A model generated the notes under the pieces. It was not told where the DNA came from and did not search any database. It worked only from the letters and a program-made list of their open reading frames with translations. From NCBI RefSeq assembly GCF_900113605.1, contig NZ_FOPY01000008.1, positions 199,778 through 251,163 of the forward strand: 51,386 nt of DNA, read 5' to 3'. Source of the DNA: Modicisalibacter xianhensis. Lineage in GTDB: Bacteria; Pseudomonadota; Gammaproteobacteria; Pseudomonadales; Halomonadaceae. A program made the position numbers and the translations under genes. How positions within the stretch are numbered: position 1 is the first letter of the stretch; every line of letters starts with the position of its first letter. Positions 8,682 to 17,532 of this stretch are shown here, piece after piece.

Positions 8682-9602
8682 ATGCTCTACAATTATGGAT
8701 CGGTGAACATCGACCATGTCTACCGTGTACCTCACCTCGTCAGGCCAGGCGAGACACTTTCGAGTCATGGCTACCGTCAGGTCCTCGGGGGCAAAGGCGC
8801 CAACCAGTCCTTGGCTATCGCCCGCGCTGGCGGCAAGGTCGTGCACTGGGGACGCCTGGGCCAAGGCGATCGCTGGGCCCTCGAGACCCTTTCCTCGGCG
8901 GGCGTGAACATCTCGCACATCGAATTGACAGCCGATGCCAGCGGCCACGCTATCATCCAGGTCGATGATCATGGTGAGAACGCGATCATCATTCACCCTG
9001 GAGCAAATCATGGATTCACTGACGCACAACAGCGTGCTCTCGCTTCCTCCGTGGTAACGGACGACTGGCTCCTACTGCAGAACGAGTGCAATGCCTTGGG
9101 CAAGATGATGACCCTCGCAGCGGATCGCAGCATGCGCATTGCCTTCAACCCCGCCCCGATGAATGCCGGTGTATTGCGCCTGCCGCTCGAAGCCTGCCAG
9201 CTGCTGTTTCTCAACCGTGGAGAAGCCGCCGCCCTGGTCGGCCAGGATGATCACGCCTCGGCCCAGGTGCTGGTCGAAGCGTTACGTGCCCGCCTCCCCC
9301 TGGTAGAGATCGTACTCACCCTCGGTAGCGAGGGTGTCTGCTATGTACATGGCGAGACACAGTACCGGCTATCCGCGCATCACGTTACACCCAAGGACAC
9401 TACAGCAGCGGGTGATACATTTATCGGCTATTTCATGGCAGCCAGGCAAAACGATGCCGACCTTATCGAGGCTTTGCGCCTGGCGAGTGCTGCAGCAGCA
9501 CTGTGCGTACAGCGTGAGGGAGCTGCACCCAGCATTCCAGTGCTCAGTGAAGTTCTCGATGTCACCAGAGACTGGCCTGAACTGGAACTCTTGACGTCCT
9601 GA
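8682..9602 (+). CDS. rbsK: Ribokinase (PfkB family)
   Basis: Phosphorylates D-ribose to ribose 5-phosphate using ATP. 306 residues (E. coli RbsK 309). The N-terminal PfkB signature region reads GGKGANQSLAIARAG (about 38-52). The C-terminal signature DTTAAGDTFIGYFM (about 239-252) contains the anion hole and catalytic Asp. The sugar-binding Asn/Asp near NYGSVNIDHVY is present. A nucleoside hydrolase gene follows 71 bases downstream, so the likely ribose source is nucleoside cleavage. No ribose transporter lies in the window. A related PfkB substrate remains possible. Confidence 0.85.
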   Translation: MLYNYGSVNIDHVYRVPHLVRPGETLSSHGYRQVLGGKGANQSLAIARAGGKVVHWGRLGQGDRWALETLSSAGVNISHIELTADASGHAIIQVDDHGENAIIIHPGANHGFTDAQQRALASSVVTDDWLLLQNECNALGKMMTLAADRSMRIAFNPAPMNAGVLRLPLEACQLLFLNRGEAAALVGQDDHASAQVLVEALRARLPLVEIVLTLGSEGVCYVHGETQYRLSAHHVTPKDTTAAGDTFIGYFMAARQNDADLIEALRLASAAAALCVQREGAAPSIPVLSEVLDVTRDWPELELLTS

Positions 9603-9673
9603 TCACTGGCTGGATGACGGTGATCCCTCAACGGGCCTGGCCCGATCATTACATTTGCACAAGGAAGCCCATC

Positions 9674-10615
9674 ATGCCGACACCGATCATTTTCGATACC
9701 GATCCCGGCGTCGACGATGCCCAGGCCATCGCCATTGCCCTGGCCCATCCCGATATCGAGCTTCTCGGGCTGACGACGACCTACGGTAACGTGGATATCG
9801 AGACGGCGACCCATAACGCCCTGCTGCTTTCCGAACTGGCACAGCAGGAGATTCCCGTCGCGCAAGGCGCCGCAGCACCGCTGGTCAAGCCCAAGCATCC
9901 AGCACCGGCCCACATTCATGGCGCCAACGGCCTGGGCAATATCGAACTTCCCGCTGTGCGCGGCAAGGCACTGGACATGAGTGCCGCCGAATTCATCGTC
10001 AGCCAGGTAAATGCCCGCCCCAACGAAATCACGCTGGTCGCCGTCGGTCCTGTCGGCAACCTGGCCGCAGCACTACAGCTCGATCCGGGCATCATCGACA
10101 AGGTGAAGCAAGTCGTCATCATGGGGGGCTCCATCCGCGAAGGCGGCAATGTGACGCCTGTCGCAGAGGCCAACATGTTCAATGACCCGCATGCTGCCTC
10201 ACGCGTATTGACCGCGGGGTGGCCACTGACCTTGGTCGGACTCGATGCCACTCATCGTTGCGTGTTGAGCCCTGCTGACATGGATAAAATCGCCGGGGCG
10301 CAGGGAAAACTTGGCCAGGTACTTGCCGGCAGCTACCGCTTCTACAGCGATTTCTATCGCGGCGCACTAGGTATCGATGGGTGCTGTCCGCACGATAGTT
10401 GTGCTCTCGCCTGGCTCATGAAGCCCGAACTGTTCACGACAGCGCGTGGCCACCTGACAGTTGCCACTGAAGGGTACGCTGAAGGGCAGACCATTTTCGC
10501 GCCTGAGGGCCGCCCCTTCCTGGGGGAGCACTGGTCCAGCACGCCTGCGGTCGAGGTTTGCCTCAATGCCAATGGCGAGGCGGTCGTTTCATGGATGCTC
10601 GAGGTGCTCGGCTAA
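9674..10615 (+). CDS. Inosine-uridine preferring nucleoside hydrolase
   Basis: Calcium-dependent N-ribohydrolase of 313 residues that splits ribonucleosides into base and ribose. The N-terminal metal-binding motif FDTDPGVDDAQAIAIAL (about 7-23), with its Asp cluster, is the family hallmark. The mid region VAVGPVGNLAAALQ and the C-terminal HDSCALAWLM, with a His-Asp pair, complete the active site. I start at the ATG at 9674, which gives MPTPIIFDTDPG and has AAGGAA just upstream; an ATG 60 bases earlier would add a non-family extension. It pairs functionally with ribokinase immediately upstream. RihA/RihB/RihC-type specificity cannot be assigned. Confidence 0.9.
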   Translation: MPTPIIFDTDPGVDDAQAIAIALAHPDIELLGLTTTYGNVDIETATHNALLLSELAQQEIPVAQGAAAPLVKPKHPAPAHIHGANGLGNIELPAVRGKALDMSAAEFIVSQVNARPNEITLVAVGPVGNLAAALQLDPGIIDKVKQVVIMGGSIREGGNVTPVAEANMFNDPHAASRVLTAGWPLTLVGLDATHRCVLSPADMDKIAGAQGKLGQVLAGSYRFYSDFYRGALGIDGCCPHDSCALAWLMKPELFTTARGHLTVATEGYAEGQTIFAPEGRPFLGEHWSSTPAVEVCLNANGEAVVSWMLEVLG

Positions 10616-10619
10616 AAGC

Positions 10620-10892
10620 TCATGACGTCACAAAGGTATCGTAATTCCGCCATTCGGTGCCTTCCAGCTCCACATGGGTCACCTTGGCGTTGGGTGGCCC
10701 ATTCCAAAGCCATTTGACCACCGCGTTGACTGCCTCGCCTTCACCGCACAGAACGACCTCTACACTTCCGTCCGGCAGGTTGCTGGCGTAGCCAGTCACG
10801 CCGGCGCTTAACGCCTGTTCCTGGGTCGCCCGACGATAGAACACCCCTTGAACCTTACCGGATACTAGCGCCCGGACACAGCATTTGCTCAT
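10620..10892 (-). CDS. Acylphosphatase
   Basis: Small cytoplasmic enzyme hydrolysing acyl phosphates; 90 residues from the ATG at 10892. The catalytic Arg lies in VSGKVQGVFYRRATQEQA (about 10-27) and the catalytic Asn in GYASNLPDGSVEVVLCGE (about 34-51), as in the family. An earlier ATG at 10910 is possible, but GGAAGGGAA precedes the chosen start and its length fits (E. coli YccX 92). It converges with the nucleoside hydrolase, leaving four bases between stops. Confidence 0.93.
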   Translation of the reverse strand: MSKCCVRALVSGKVQGVFYRRATQEQALSAGVTGYASNLPDGSVEVVLCGEGEAVNAVVKWLWNGPPNAKVTHVELEGTEWRNYDTFVTS

Positions 10893-10987
10893 GGTCCGCT
10901 TCCCTTCCATGCATGAAATGCTTACGTTTTAGCACCTGCTGCCCCTCAACCCAAGCGCTTGTCCTTCTGAATAACCAGGCATCCTGA

Positions 10988-11914
10988 TCATTTCGGCGAA
11001 GCGTTCTGGTCACGATCAAGCATTTGACGTTGAACGCGAACCGCCGTGTTTCGAGGGACGATGATTCGCCCCTTGGCTTCAAGGTGGGTCCGTGTCAGCG
11101 CAGCACCGAACAACAGTATCAATGATGAGTAGTAGACCCATAGAAGGATCAACACCACCGAGCCTGCTGCCCCATAAGTCGATGCCGTGGCCGTGTAGGC
11201 CAGATACGCCGCGATACCGTAGCGACCAATGGAAAATAGCACGGCAGTGACGATGGAGCCGATGACCACGTCTCGCCAACCAATGACCACATCAGGCAGT
11301 ATCTTGAACAGGGCGGCAAAGAAGGCAGCGATCATCAGCAGCGAGAGCAGGGCCTCGGCGCTGCTCAACAGGGCTTCACCGGCAGGTAGCCAATTACCGG
11401 CAAATACGAAAAAGGCTCGCAGGACCACACCCAGAACCAGTGACACCAACAGCACGAACCCGATAGCCAGTACGACAGCCAAGGAGAGCAGGCGCGACTT
11501 CATGAAGGTAATGAAGCTGTTCCTGTCAGGGTTGGGTGTGACACCCCAGATCGAATTCAAGGAATACTGCATTTGAGCGAATACCGTGGTAGCACCTACC
11601 AACAGCGCGCCGATGCCGAAGAGGGTCGGTAGCAACCCCGAGGTTTCGATACGCGACTGGATGACTGCCTGCTCGACGGCCTGGGCGGCGCCAGGGCCGA
11701 TCGCATCCTGCAACTGCGCTACAAGTTCACCCTGAGCCGCCTCCTCGCCGAACACCACGCCAATGACTGTCACGGCGATGATTACTGTCGGTGCCAAGGA
11801 AAAAAGCGTATAGAAAGCCAGAGAGCCGGCGTAACTGAACGCGTTATGCTCCAACCAGAGCTGGACAGCATTGAGGACGATGCGGTACCAGTTCAGCGCC
11901 ATTTTCTTGACCAT
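10988..11914 (-). CDS. YihY/UPF0761 family inner-membrane protein
   Basis: 308-residue polytopic protein of the YihY/virulence factor BrkB family, once misnamed ribonuclease BN. The N-terminal family motif NAFSYAGSLAFYTLFSLAP (about 24-42) is followed by about five or six further hydrophobic helices, including ILLWVYYSSLILLFGAALT near the end. The biochemical function is unknown; the earlier tRNA-processing assignment of the E. coli family member was withdrawn. AGGAGG precedes the ATG at 11914. It is divergent from the NadM-Nudix gene across 172 bases. Confidence 0.9.
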   Translation of the reverse strand: MVKKMALNWYRIVLNAVQLWLEHNAFSYAGSLAFYTLFSLAPTVIIAVTVIGVVFGEEAAQGELVAQLQDAIGPGAAQAVEQAVIQSRIETSGLLPTLFGIGALLVGATTVFAQMQYSLNSIWGVTPNPDRNSFITFMKSRLLSLAVVLAIGFVLLVSLVLGVVLRAFFVFAGNWLPAGEALLSSAEALLSLLMIAAFFAALFKILPDVVIGWRDVVIGSIVTAVLFSIGRYGIAAYLAYTATASTYGAAGSVVLILLWVYYSSLILLFGAALTRTHLEAKGRIIVPRNTAVRVQRQMLDRDQNASPK

Positions 11915-12086
11915 TCGCCCTCCTGCGCGTGGATTTCGTTTTCAGCTTAACCAAGTGATCTTCGTCACGGAATGTGAGCGAAATCCGATATATGACTCTG
12001 CCCGCTTCCTTGAAGCGCAGCAACCCTGCGCCCATAATGTCGCCCCATGCCCCACCTTGGCGTGACAACCCCGGCCCGACGCTCCT

Positions 12087-13163
12087 ATGTCTGACAATAG
12101 CCTCGATTTCGATTGCCTGGTCTTTATTGGCCGTTTCCAGCCGCCTCACCTGGGGCATTTGGCAGTCATACACGACGCTCTCAAACGAGCACGCCAAGTC
12201 ATTGTGCTGATCGGCTCTGCATGGCAGGCGCGGTCGTTGCGCAACCCGTGGCGCTTCGAAGAACGTCGGGACATGCTGCGCAGCTGCTTCGATGACACGG
12301 ACAATCAACGGCTCGAGATCGAACCCCTGCTGGACGCTCTCTACAATGATGACGTCTGGGTACGCGATGTTCAGCGTAAGGTCCGTGACATTGCCCGCCC
12401 CAGCCAGGGCAAACTGCCCCGCATCGGGCTGATCGGCGCAAGTCGAGGGCAGTCGAGTTATTACCTGAGTCTTTTCCCGCAGTGGGAATCTGTCAGCGTA
12501 CCACTGGTCGATGGCATCTCGGCCAGCCAGATTCGCGAGCGGCTATTTCATTCCAGCGCATCTGCGGCAGACTACCTGGCCACCGGCGCCGAGCATGACC
12601 TGCCTCCCAAGGTTCATCAGACACTGGAGGCATTCCACCGGACCTCGGCCGGAAGGCAGTTGCTGGAAGAGCAGGACCTGGTCGAGCAGTATCGTAGGGC
12701 ATGGGCACAGGCACCCTATCCACCCATTTTCGTGACCGTCAATGCCGTTGTCGTCCAGTCGGGGCACGTGCTGCTCGTCAAACGTAGAGCCGCGCCGGGA
12801 AAAGGCCTGCTTGCCTTGCCTGGAGGATTTATCAATCCCCATGAGCGTTTGCTGGATGCCTGCCTGCGAGAATTGCGTGAACGAATCCGCCTGAAAGTCC
12901 CCGAGCCGGTACTCAAGGGCTCCCTGCGCGAACGGCGTCTGTTCGACGAGCCCCACCGCAGTTGGCGAGGCCGATCGCTTGCCGAAGCTTTCTACTTCGC
13001 ACTACGGCCCGAACAGCAACTGCCCCGGTTGAAGCCGGTCAAGGGCGGCGACACGGCACAATGGGTAGCCTTGGCAGATCTGGAGCCCGAGACGCTGTTC
13101 GAAGACCACTTTTTCATTATCCAGAACTTCCTGGGTCTGCCGGCAGGCTGGGCCACGCCCTGA
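12087..13163 (+). CDS. Bifunctional NMN adenylyltransferase / Nudix domain protein
   Basis: Fusion protein of 358 residues resembling bacterial NadM-Nudix enzymes of NAD metabolism. The N-terminal nucleotidyltransferase domain has FIGRFQPPHLGH (about 12-23) and the second signature GISASQIRERL. It would make NAD from NMN and ATP. The C-terminal Nudix domain (about 205-350), which in homologues hydrolyses ADP-ribose, has a Nudix box at 247-269. There G247, E253, R261, E262 and E265 match the consensus, but the next metal-binding Glu is R266 and the Gly is R268. No strong ribosome binding site is seen before the ATG. The transferase half looks intact; the Nudix half may be weak or altered. Confidence 0.88.
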   Translation: MSDNSLDFDCLVFIGRFQPPHLGHLAVIHDALKRARQVIVLIGSAWQARSLRNPWRFEERRDMLRSCFDDTDNQRLEIEPLLDALYNDDVWVRDVQRKVRDIARPSQGKLPRIGLIGASRGQSSYYLSLFPQWESVSVPLVDGISASQIRERLFHSSASAADYLATGAEHDLPPKVHQTLEAFHRTSAGRQLLEEQDLVEQYRRAWAQAPYPPIFVTVNAVVVQSGHVLLVKRRAAPGKGLLALPGGFINPHERLLDACLRELRERIRLKVPEPVLKGSLRERRLFDEPHRSWRGRSLAEAFYFALRPEQQLPRLKPVKGGDTAQWVALADLEPETLFEDHFFIIQNFLGLPAGWATP

Positions 13164-13227
13164 CAGGAAGCTAGCCAATGTATGGCAACATCCAAGCGGG
13201 AAGCACGGAAAGCCGAACAAATGCCAG

Positions 13228-14145
13228 TCAGGCCTGCAGGAAATCCCTGGGTAGCTTCATCATCTGGCGCCACAAGCGTTCCACTCCAGGCTTGTGAACC
13301 AGCGAGCATCGGTACAGGCGCACCTCGAGCGGAATATCCCATTGGGCATCCCCGGCGCGTACCAGCCGTCCGCCGTTCAGTTCTTCACGGATACAGAAGT
13401 CGGGAATCCACGCCATCCCCACGCCCTGCAATGCCATCCCTTTCAGCCCTTCTGCCATCGCAGTCTCGTAGACCGTTTTCAAACGCAGGCGCAAGGGATC
13501 GTTCTTGAGCATCATGCGCACACTGCGTCCGAGAAAAGCCCCTTGGGTATAGGAGAGAAAAGGAATCGAGTCGCCACCCGACAGTGGAAAGCAAGGCAAA
13601 CCATCGGCATCCGGCAGACAGACCGGGATCATCTTGGCATTGCCAATCGAGAACGAGGGAAACACTTCAGCATCGAGTTGCATGGTGGCATACGGATCGT
13701 GATATCCAAGCATCAGATCACAGTTGCCCTCACGCAGCACATGGATGGCATCGCCTACATTCATTGCCACCAGGCGTGTAGGCAACTCACCGACGCCTTT
13801 CTGCAGCCGGGAAATCCAGCGTGGATAGAAGGCCAGCGCCAGTGAATGCGCCGCGACGATATCCAGCGCCTCGTTGGCCATCGACAAGCCACGCAGGTGA
13901 CCGAGGCACTCGTTGAGCTGTTCGACAAGATTGCGAGCCGTCACCAGAAAGAGCTGTCCTTCAGGTGTCAGCCCGACCGGTGTTGTGGATCGATCGACAA
14001 GCGTTTTGCCTACCGCTTGCTCCAGGGAGCGAATCCGGCGACTGAATGCCGGCTGGGTGACATGGCGCTGACGCGCCGAGGCGGAAAAACTGCGCGTATT
14101 GGCCAGGGCGACGAAATCCTCCAGCCATTTGGTTTCAAGATTCAC
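13228..14145 (-). CDS. LysR-family transcriptional regulator, HypT/YjiE-like
   Basis: 305-residue LysR regulator with an N-terminal winged helix-turn-helix (KWLEDFVALANTRSFSASAR through QPAFSRRIRSLEQAVG) and a substrate-binding-like C-terminal domain. The start NLETKWLEDF and QPAFSRRIRSLE resemble E. coli HypT (YjiE), a hypochlorite-responsive regulator, but sensing of an oxidant is not shown here. The start is GTG at 14145 with CGGAGTCGCG upstream. It lies between the NadM-Nudix gene (convergent) and cls (same strand, 134 bases upstream). Its targets are unknown. Confidence 0.82.
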   Translation of the reverse strand: MNLETKWLEDFVALANTRSFSASARQRHVTQPAFSRRIRSLEQAVGKTLVDRSTTPVGLTPEGQLFLVTARNLVEQLNECLGHLRGLSMANEALDIVAAHSLALAFYPRWISRLQKGVGELPTRLVAMNVGDAIHVLREGNCDLMLGYHDPYATMQLDAEVFPSFSIGNAKMIPVCLPDADGLPCFPLSGGDSIPFLSYTQGAFLGRSVRMMLKNDPLRLRLKTVYETAMAEGLKGMALQGVGMAWIPDFCIREELNGGRLVRAGDAQWDIPLEVRLYRCSLVHKPGVERLWRQMMKLPRDFLQA

Positions 14146-14279
14146 CGCGACTCCGGTACGTCAGTTGTCAGCCGGATCCACATGCGCCGGCAGAGAAAAC
14201 AGGAGTTTACCTTTCCTGCCACCCCACCACCACGGGGATGTCGGGATTCATGAAAAGCATGCCGCGACATAGATGATGG

Positions 14280-15698
14280 CTACTGGACTGGCGCCATCAG
14301 GTAGGCGGCACGTGACACGAGCTTTCGCCATAGGGGGCGTCGTTCCAACTCCTCGAGCGTGACTTCGCGGCAATGCTCGAAATCGCGCTCCAGCATGGCT
14401 TCAACCTCATCGGCAAAGCCTCGATCGGGAATAAATGCCGTCAACTCGAAATTGAGTCGAAACGAGCGATTGTCCAGATTGACCGTACCCACAGCAGCAC
14501 TGTGATCATCGATCAGCGTCACCTTTTGATGAAGGAAACCGGGTTGATAACGGTATATTTTGACCCCAGCACGCAACATATCCGGCAGGAACGAGAATGC
14601 TGACAGGAATACCAGCAAGTGATCGGGGCGTTCGGGGATCATGACGCGCACGTCGACGCCACGTAACGCCGCCAGGCGCAAGGCATCCTGCACGCCCTGG
14701 TCGGGCACGAAGTACGGGCTCGTGACCCAGAAACGGTGCTGCGCACTGTGAATGGAATGCTGAGTCAGCAGGCTGGCAGTCTCCTGGGGGTCAGCCGGTC
14801 CTGAAGGCACGATGACGACATTCTGGCATTCGGTGCAGGTAACTTCAGGCTTCCATGTCAGTGCCAGCACCTTGCCCGTAGCCCAGTACCAGTCCTCCCA
14901 GAATGCCTCCTGAAGGCCCAGCACACTGGGTCCCGACAGCTTGAGATGCGTATCGCGCCAAGGGCCATGACGTGGGTCCTCGCCAAGGTATTCCACGCCG
15001 GCATTGAGCCCCCCCGTCCATCCATACTGGCCATCCACGACCATCACCTTGCGGTGATTACGAAAATTGAGCTGGAAACGGTGCCGCAACCCTCGCGAGG
15101 AATTGAAGGCACTGACTTCGACACCGGCACGACGCAAGTCATCGAGATACCCATCGGTAAGTCCCCGGCAACCTATCTCATCAAACAGGAAATAGATGCG
15201 TACGCCACGCGCGGCCTGCCGCTCGAGACGATTCTTGAGCTCGATCCCCAGCCGGTCGCGTCGCACGATGAAGAACTGGATGAGAATATATTCCTTGGCT
15301 TCGGCGATGCCCTGAAACAGGCTGTCGAACGTCTCATCGCCATCGATCAGCAGTTCGGCGCGATTACCACTGGTCATTGGCATCATTGCCAAGCGCTCGA
15401 CGGCACGCACATTGCCCCGCCGAGAATCCGCCAGATAAGGCGCAATCAGCGGACGGTAGCGCTCGAGTATTCGGCGCAGCGCAGTATCATGCTCGCCACG
15501 TGCCGATACATAGCCGTAGAAGCGCGGCCGGCCGAAGACCCAGTAAGCCGGCAAGGCAGCGTAGGGAAAGGTTACCAGCGAAATGATCCAGGCCACGGCG
15601 CCCTGAGACGTGCGGCTGGACATGAGTGCAAGGACGGCGGAGATTGCCCCCCCTAGATGGAAGAGAAAAACGCCAAGACCTACAAGCCAGGATGTCAT
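14280..15698 (-). CDS. cls: Cardiolipin synthase
   Basis: Phospholipase D superfamily enzyme joining two phosphatidylglycerols into cardiolipin at the inner membrane. 472 residues (E. coli ClsA 486). Two N-terminal membrane helices (about 4-24 and 33-53) precede two HKD motifs, HRKVMVVDGQYGWTGGLN and FLHQKVTLIDDHSAAVGTVN, both complete. AAGGAG lies before the ATG at 15698. Cardiolipin is prominent in osmotic adaptation of halophiles, which fits the inferred host. The coding region happens to contain GATAACGGTATA (14546-14557), encoding part of KIYRYQPG. Confidence 0.94.
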   Translation of the reverse strand: MTSWLVGLGVFLFHLGGAISAVLALMSSRTSQGAVAWIISLVTFPYAALPAYWVFGRPRFYGYVSARGEHDTALRRILERYRPLIAPYLADSRRGNVRAVERLAMMPMTSGNRAELLIDGDETFDSLFQGIAEAKEYILIQFFIVRRDRLGIELKNRLERQAARGVRIYFLFDEIGCRGLTDGYLDDLRRAGVEVSAFNSSRGLRHRFQLNFRNHRKVMVVDGQYGWTGGLNAGVEYLGEDPRHGPWRDTHLKLSGPSVLGLQEAFWEDWYWATGKVLALTWKPEVTCTECQNVVIVPSGPADPQETASLLTQHSIHSAQHRFWVTSPYFVPDQGVQDALRLAALRGVDVRVMIPERPDHLLVFLSAFSFLPDMLRAGVKIYRYQPGFLHQKVTLIDDHSAAVGTVNLDNRSFRLNFELTAFIPDRGFADEVEAMLERDFEHCREVTLEELERRPLWRKLVSRAAYLMAPVQ

Positions 15699-15759
15699 TG
15701 CGGCTCCTTATGCAATGGCACACCAAGATACGCCGAAAGCGTCCAATTACCTAACGACA

Positions 15760-15782
15760 CGGCCCCACCGAAGGCGGGGCCG
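15760..15782 (-). terminator. Hairpin downstream of fumarase
   Basis: Stem CGGCCCC (15760-15766) pairs with GGGGCCG (15776-15782), extended by CC/GG around a GAA loop. It begins about 30 bases after the fumarase stop. Only a weak T-rich tail follows on the minus strand, so termination may be partial. Confidence 0.5.
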
Positions 15783-15811
15783 CGACACCTGCTGCTCCGG
15801 AGCCTACCCTA

Positions 15812-17317
15812 TCAGGCCCGTTCAGCGATAATCTCTTTCCACTTGGCGGGGCCAGTCTGGTGTACCGACTCGCCCCGGCTATCCACCGCCACGGTCACCG
15901 GCATATCCTCAATCTCGAATTCGTAGATCGCTTCCATACCCAAGTCCTCGAAGCCAACGACACGGGACTTCTTGATCGCCTGGGCAACGAGGTAGGCGGC
16001 ACCACCGACTGCCATCAGGTAGACGGCCTCGTTGTCACGGATAGCTTCGATCGCCATCGGTCCACGCTCAGCCTTGCCGACCATGCCCAGCAGGCCAGTC
16101 TCTTCCAGCATGGTGCGGGTGAACTTGTCCATGCGCGTGGCTGTCGTCGGGCCGGCCGGACCGACGACTTCGTTACGCACGGGGTCTACCGGCCCGACGT
16201 AATAGATAAAGCGTCCCTTCATGCTCACGGGAAGCTCCTGTCCCTTGGCCAGCATGTCGACCATTCGCTTGTGTGCTGCATCGCGACCGGTCAACAGCTT
16301 GCCGGAGAGCAGGATGGTATCGCCAGGCTGCCAGGACTGAACATCTTCTGGCGTCACGTCATCCAGATTGACCCGGCGCACGTTATCCCCCACTTCCCAA
16401 CTGATCTCCGGCCAGTCTTCGAGCTTGGGCGCCGGCAGATCGGCAGCGCCACTGCCATCCAGGGTGAAGTGCACGTGACGGGTCGCTGCACAATTGGGAA
16501 TGATGGCGACCGGCTTGTTCGCGGCATGCGTCGGATAATCCTTGACCTTGATATCCAGCACCGTTGTCAGACCACCCAGGCCTTGGGCGCCAATGCCGCT
16601 CTTGTTGACCTTGTCGAACAACTCCAGACGCAGCTCTTCGGCACGGTTGCTTGCCCCACGTGATTGCAGCTCCTGAATATCGATAGGATCAAGCAGTGCT
16701 TCCTTGGCGATCTCCATGGCCTTTTCCGCCGTACCGCCGATACCGATACCCAGCATGCCGGGCGGACACCAACCGGCGCCCATCTTGGGCAACTGTTCGA
16801 GTACCCAGTCGACCACGCTGTCGGAGGGATTGAGCATGGCAAACTTGGACTTCGCCTCGCTGCCACCGCCCTTGGCGGCCACATGCACCTCGACCGTGTC
16901 ACCGGGAACGATCTTGTGATGGATGATTGCCGGCGTGTTGTCCTTGGTATTCTGACGCTTGCCATCCGGATCGGCCAAGACCGAGGCACGCAATACATTG
17001 TCTGGAAGCTGGTAAGCCCGACGCACCCCTTCATTGATCATATCGTCGAGGCTCATTTCGGCCTCCCAACGCACATTCATGCCAACATGCACGAAAACGG
17101 TGACGATGCCAGTATCCTGGCAGATCGGACGATGGCCCATGGCACACATGCGGGAGTTGATCAGGATCTGCGCAATGGCGTCCTTTGCCGCCGGATTCTC
17201 CTCACGCTGATACGCTGCGTGCATCGCGTCGATGAAATCCTTGGGGTGGTAATAGGAAATGTACTGCAGGGCGTCGGCAACGCTCTGGATCAGATCATCC
17301 TGGCGGATCACGGTCAT
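15812..17317 (-). CDS. Fumarate hydratase, class I (iron-sulfur)
   Basis: Oxygen-sensitive [4Fe-4S] enzyme of the TCA cycle that hydrates fumarate to L-malate. 501 residues from the ATG at 17317 (MTVIRQDDLIQSVADALQYI), preceded by CAGGAG. It matches the single-chain class I fumarases. Likely cluster cysteines are in ICQDTGIVTVFVHVG and IIPNCAATRHVHF, plus one near GWCPPGMLGIGIGG. The C-terminal beta domain holds GRDAAHKRM and VGPAGPTTATRMD. A longer reading from 17356 would add a non-family extension. A TATAAT element lies about 80 bases upstream, and copy 2 of the intergenic motif beyond it. Confidence 0.93.
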   Translation of the reverse strand: MTVIRQDDLIQSVADALQYISYYHPKDFIDAMHAAYQREENPAAKDAIAQILINSRMCAMGHRPICQDTGIVTVFVHVGMNVRWEAEMSLDDMINEGVRRAYQLPDNVLRASVLADPDGKRQNTKDNTPAIIHHKIVPGDTVEVHVAAKGGGSEAKSKFAMLNPSDSVVDWVLEQLPKMGAGWCPPGMLGIGIGGTAEKAMEIAKEALLDPIDIQELQSRGASNRAEELRLELFDKVNKSGIGAQGLGGLTTVLDIKVKDYPTHAANKPVAIIPNCAATRHVHFTLDGSGAADLPAPKLEDWPEISWEVGDNVRRVNLDDVTPEDVQSWQPGDTILLSGKLLTGRDAAHKRMVDMLAKGQELPVSMKGRFIYYVGPVDPVRNEVVGPAGPTTATRMDKFTRTMLEETGLLGMVGKAERGPMAIEAIRDNEAVYLMAVGGAAYLVAQAIKKSRVVGFEDLGMEAIYEFEIEDMPVTVAVDSRGESVHQTGPAKWKEIIAERA

Positions 17318-17397
17318 TTGACAAGAACTCCTGGCAGAAAACGAGACACGCGACATGGCCGGTCAGGCAGCCAATGGCGAGGTTCCAGTGGGCGCGG

Positions 17398-17426
17398 ATT
17401 ATACCTGACTGAAACATCGGCGGCAG
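17398..17426 (-). promoter_or_regulatory. Candidate promoter for fumarase
   Basis: A perfect TATAAT (minus strand 17403-17398) with a poor -35 CTGCCG (17426-17421) at 17-base spacing. A perfect -10 with a weak -35 suggests activator help, and the motif at 17459-17474 lies at roughly -66 to -82. Prediction only. Confidence 0.45.
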
Positions 17427-17458
17427 GCTCTGCTGGGCTCTACCCTACTAAAATGCAA

Positions 17459-17474
17459 ACAAGATAACGGTATA
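17459..17474. repeat. Copy 2 of intergenic motif ACWAGATAACGGTATA
   Basis: ACAAGATAACGGTATA lies between the liv terminator and the fumarase promoter. It is identical over 16 bases to 41689-41704. Confidence 0.75.
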
Positions 17475-17488
17475 AGTGTCGGAACAAT

Positions 17489-17519
17489 AAAAGGCGGAGC
17501 CCAGAAAAGGGGCTCCGCC
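17489..17519 (-). terminator. Terminator of the liv operon
   Basis: A 10-base perfect stem GGCGGAGCCC/GGGCTCCGCC with a 7-base loop, followed on the minus strand by TTTTATTG. It lies 14 bases after the livF stop. This is a typical intrinsic terminator. Confidence 0.85.
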
Positions 17520-17532
17520 CAGCCACGCTCCC

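Noticed and set aside
10893-10910. Longer acylphosphatase start at 10910
   Set aside because: It places the ribosome-binding-like GGAAGGGAA inside the gene; the ATG at 10892 gives the family length.
14546-14557. Fourth copy of GATAACGGTATA inside cls
   Set aside because: It encodes the conserved KIYRYQPG stretch of cardiolipin synthase, and the flanking ACWA is absent, so it is probably coincidental.
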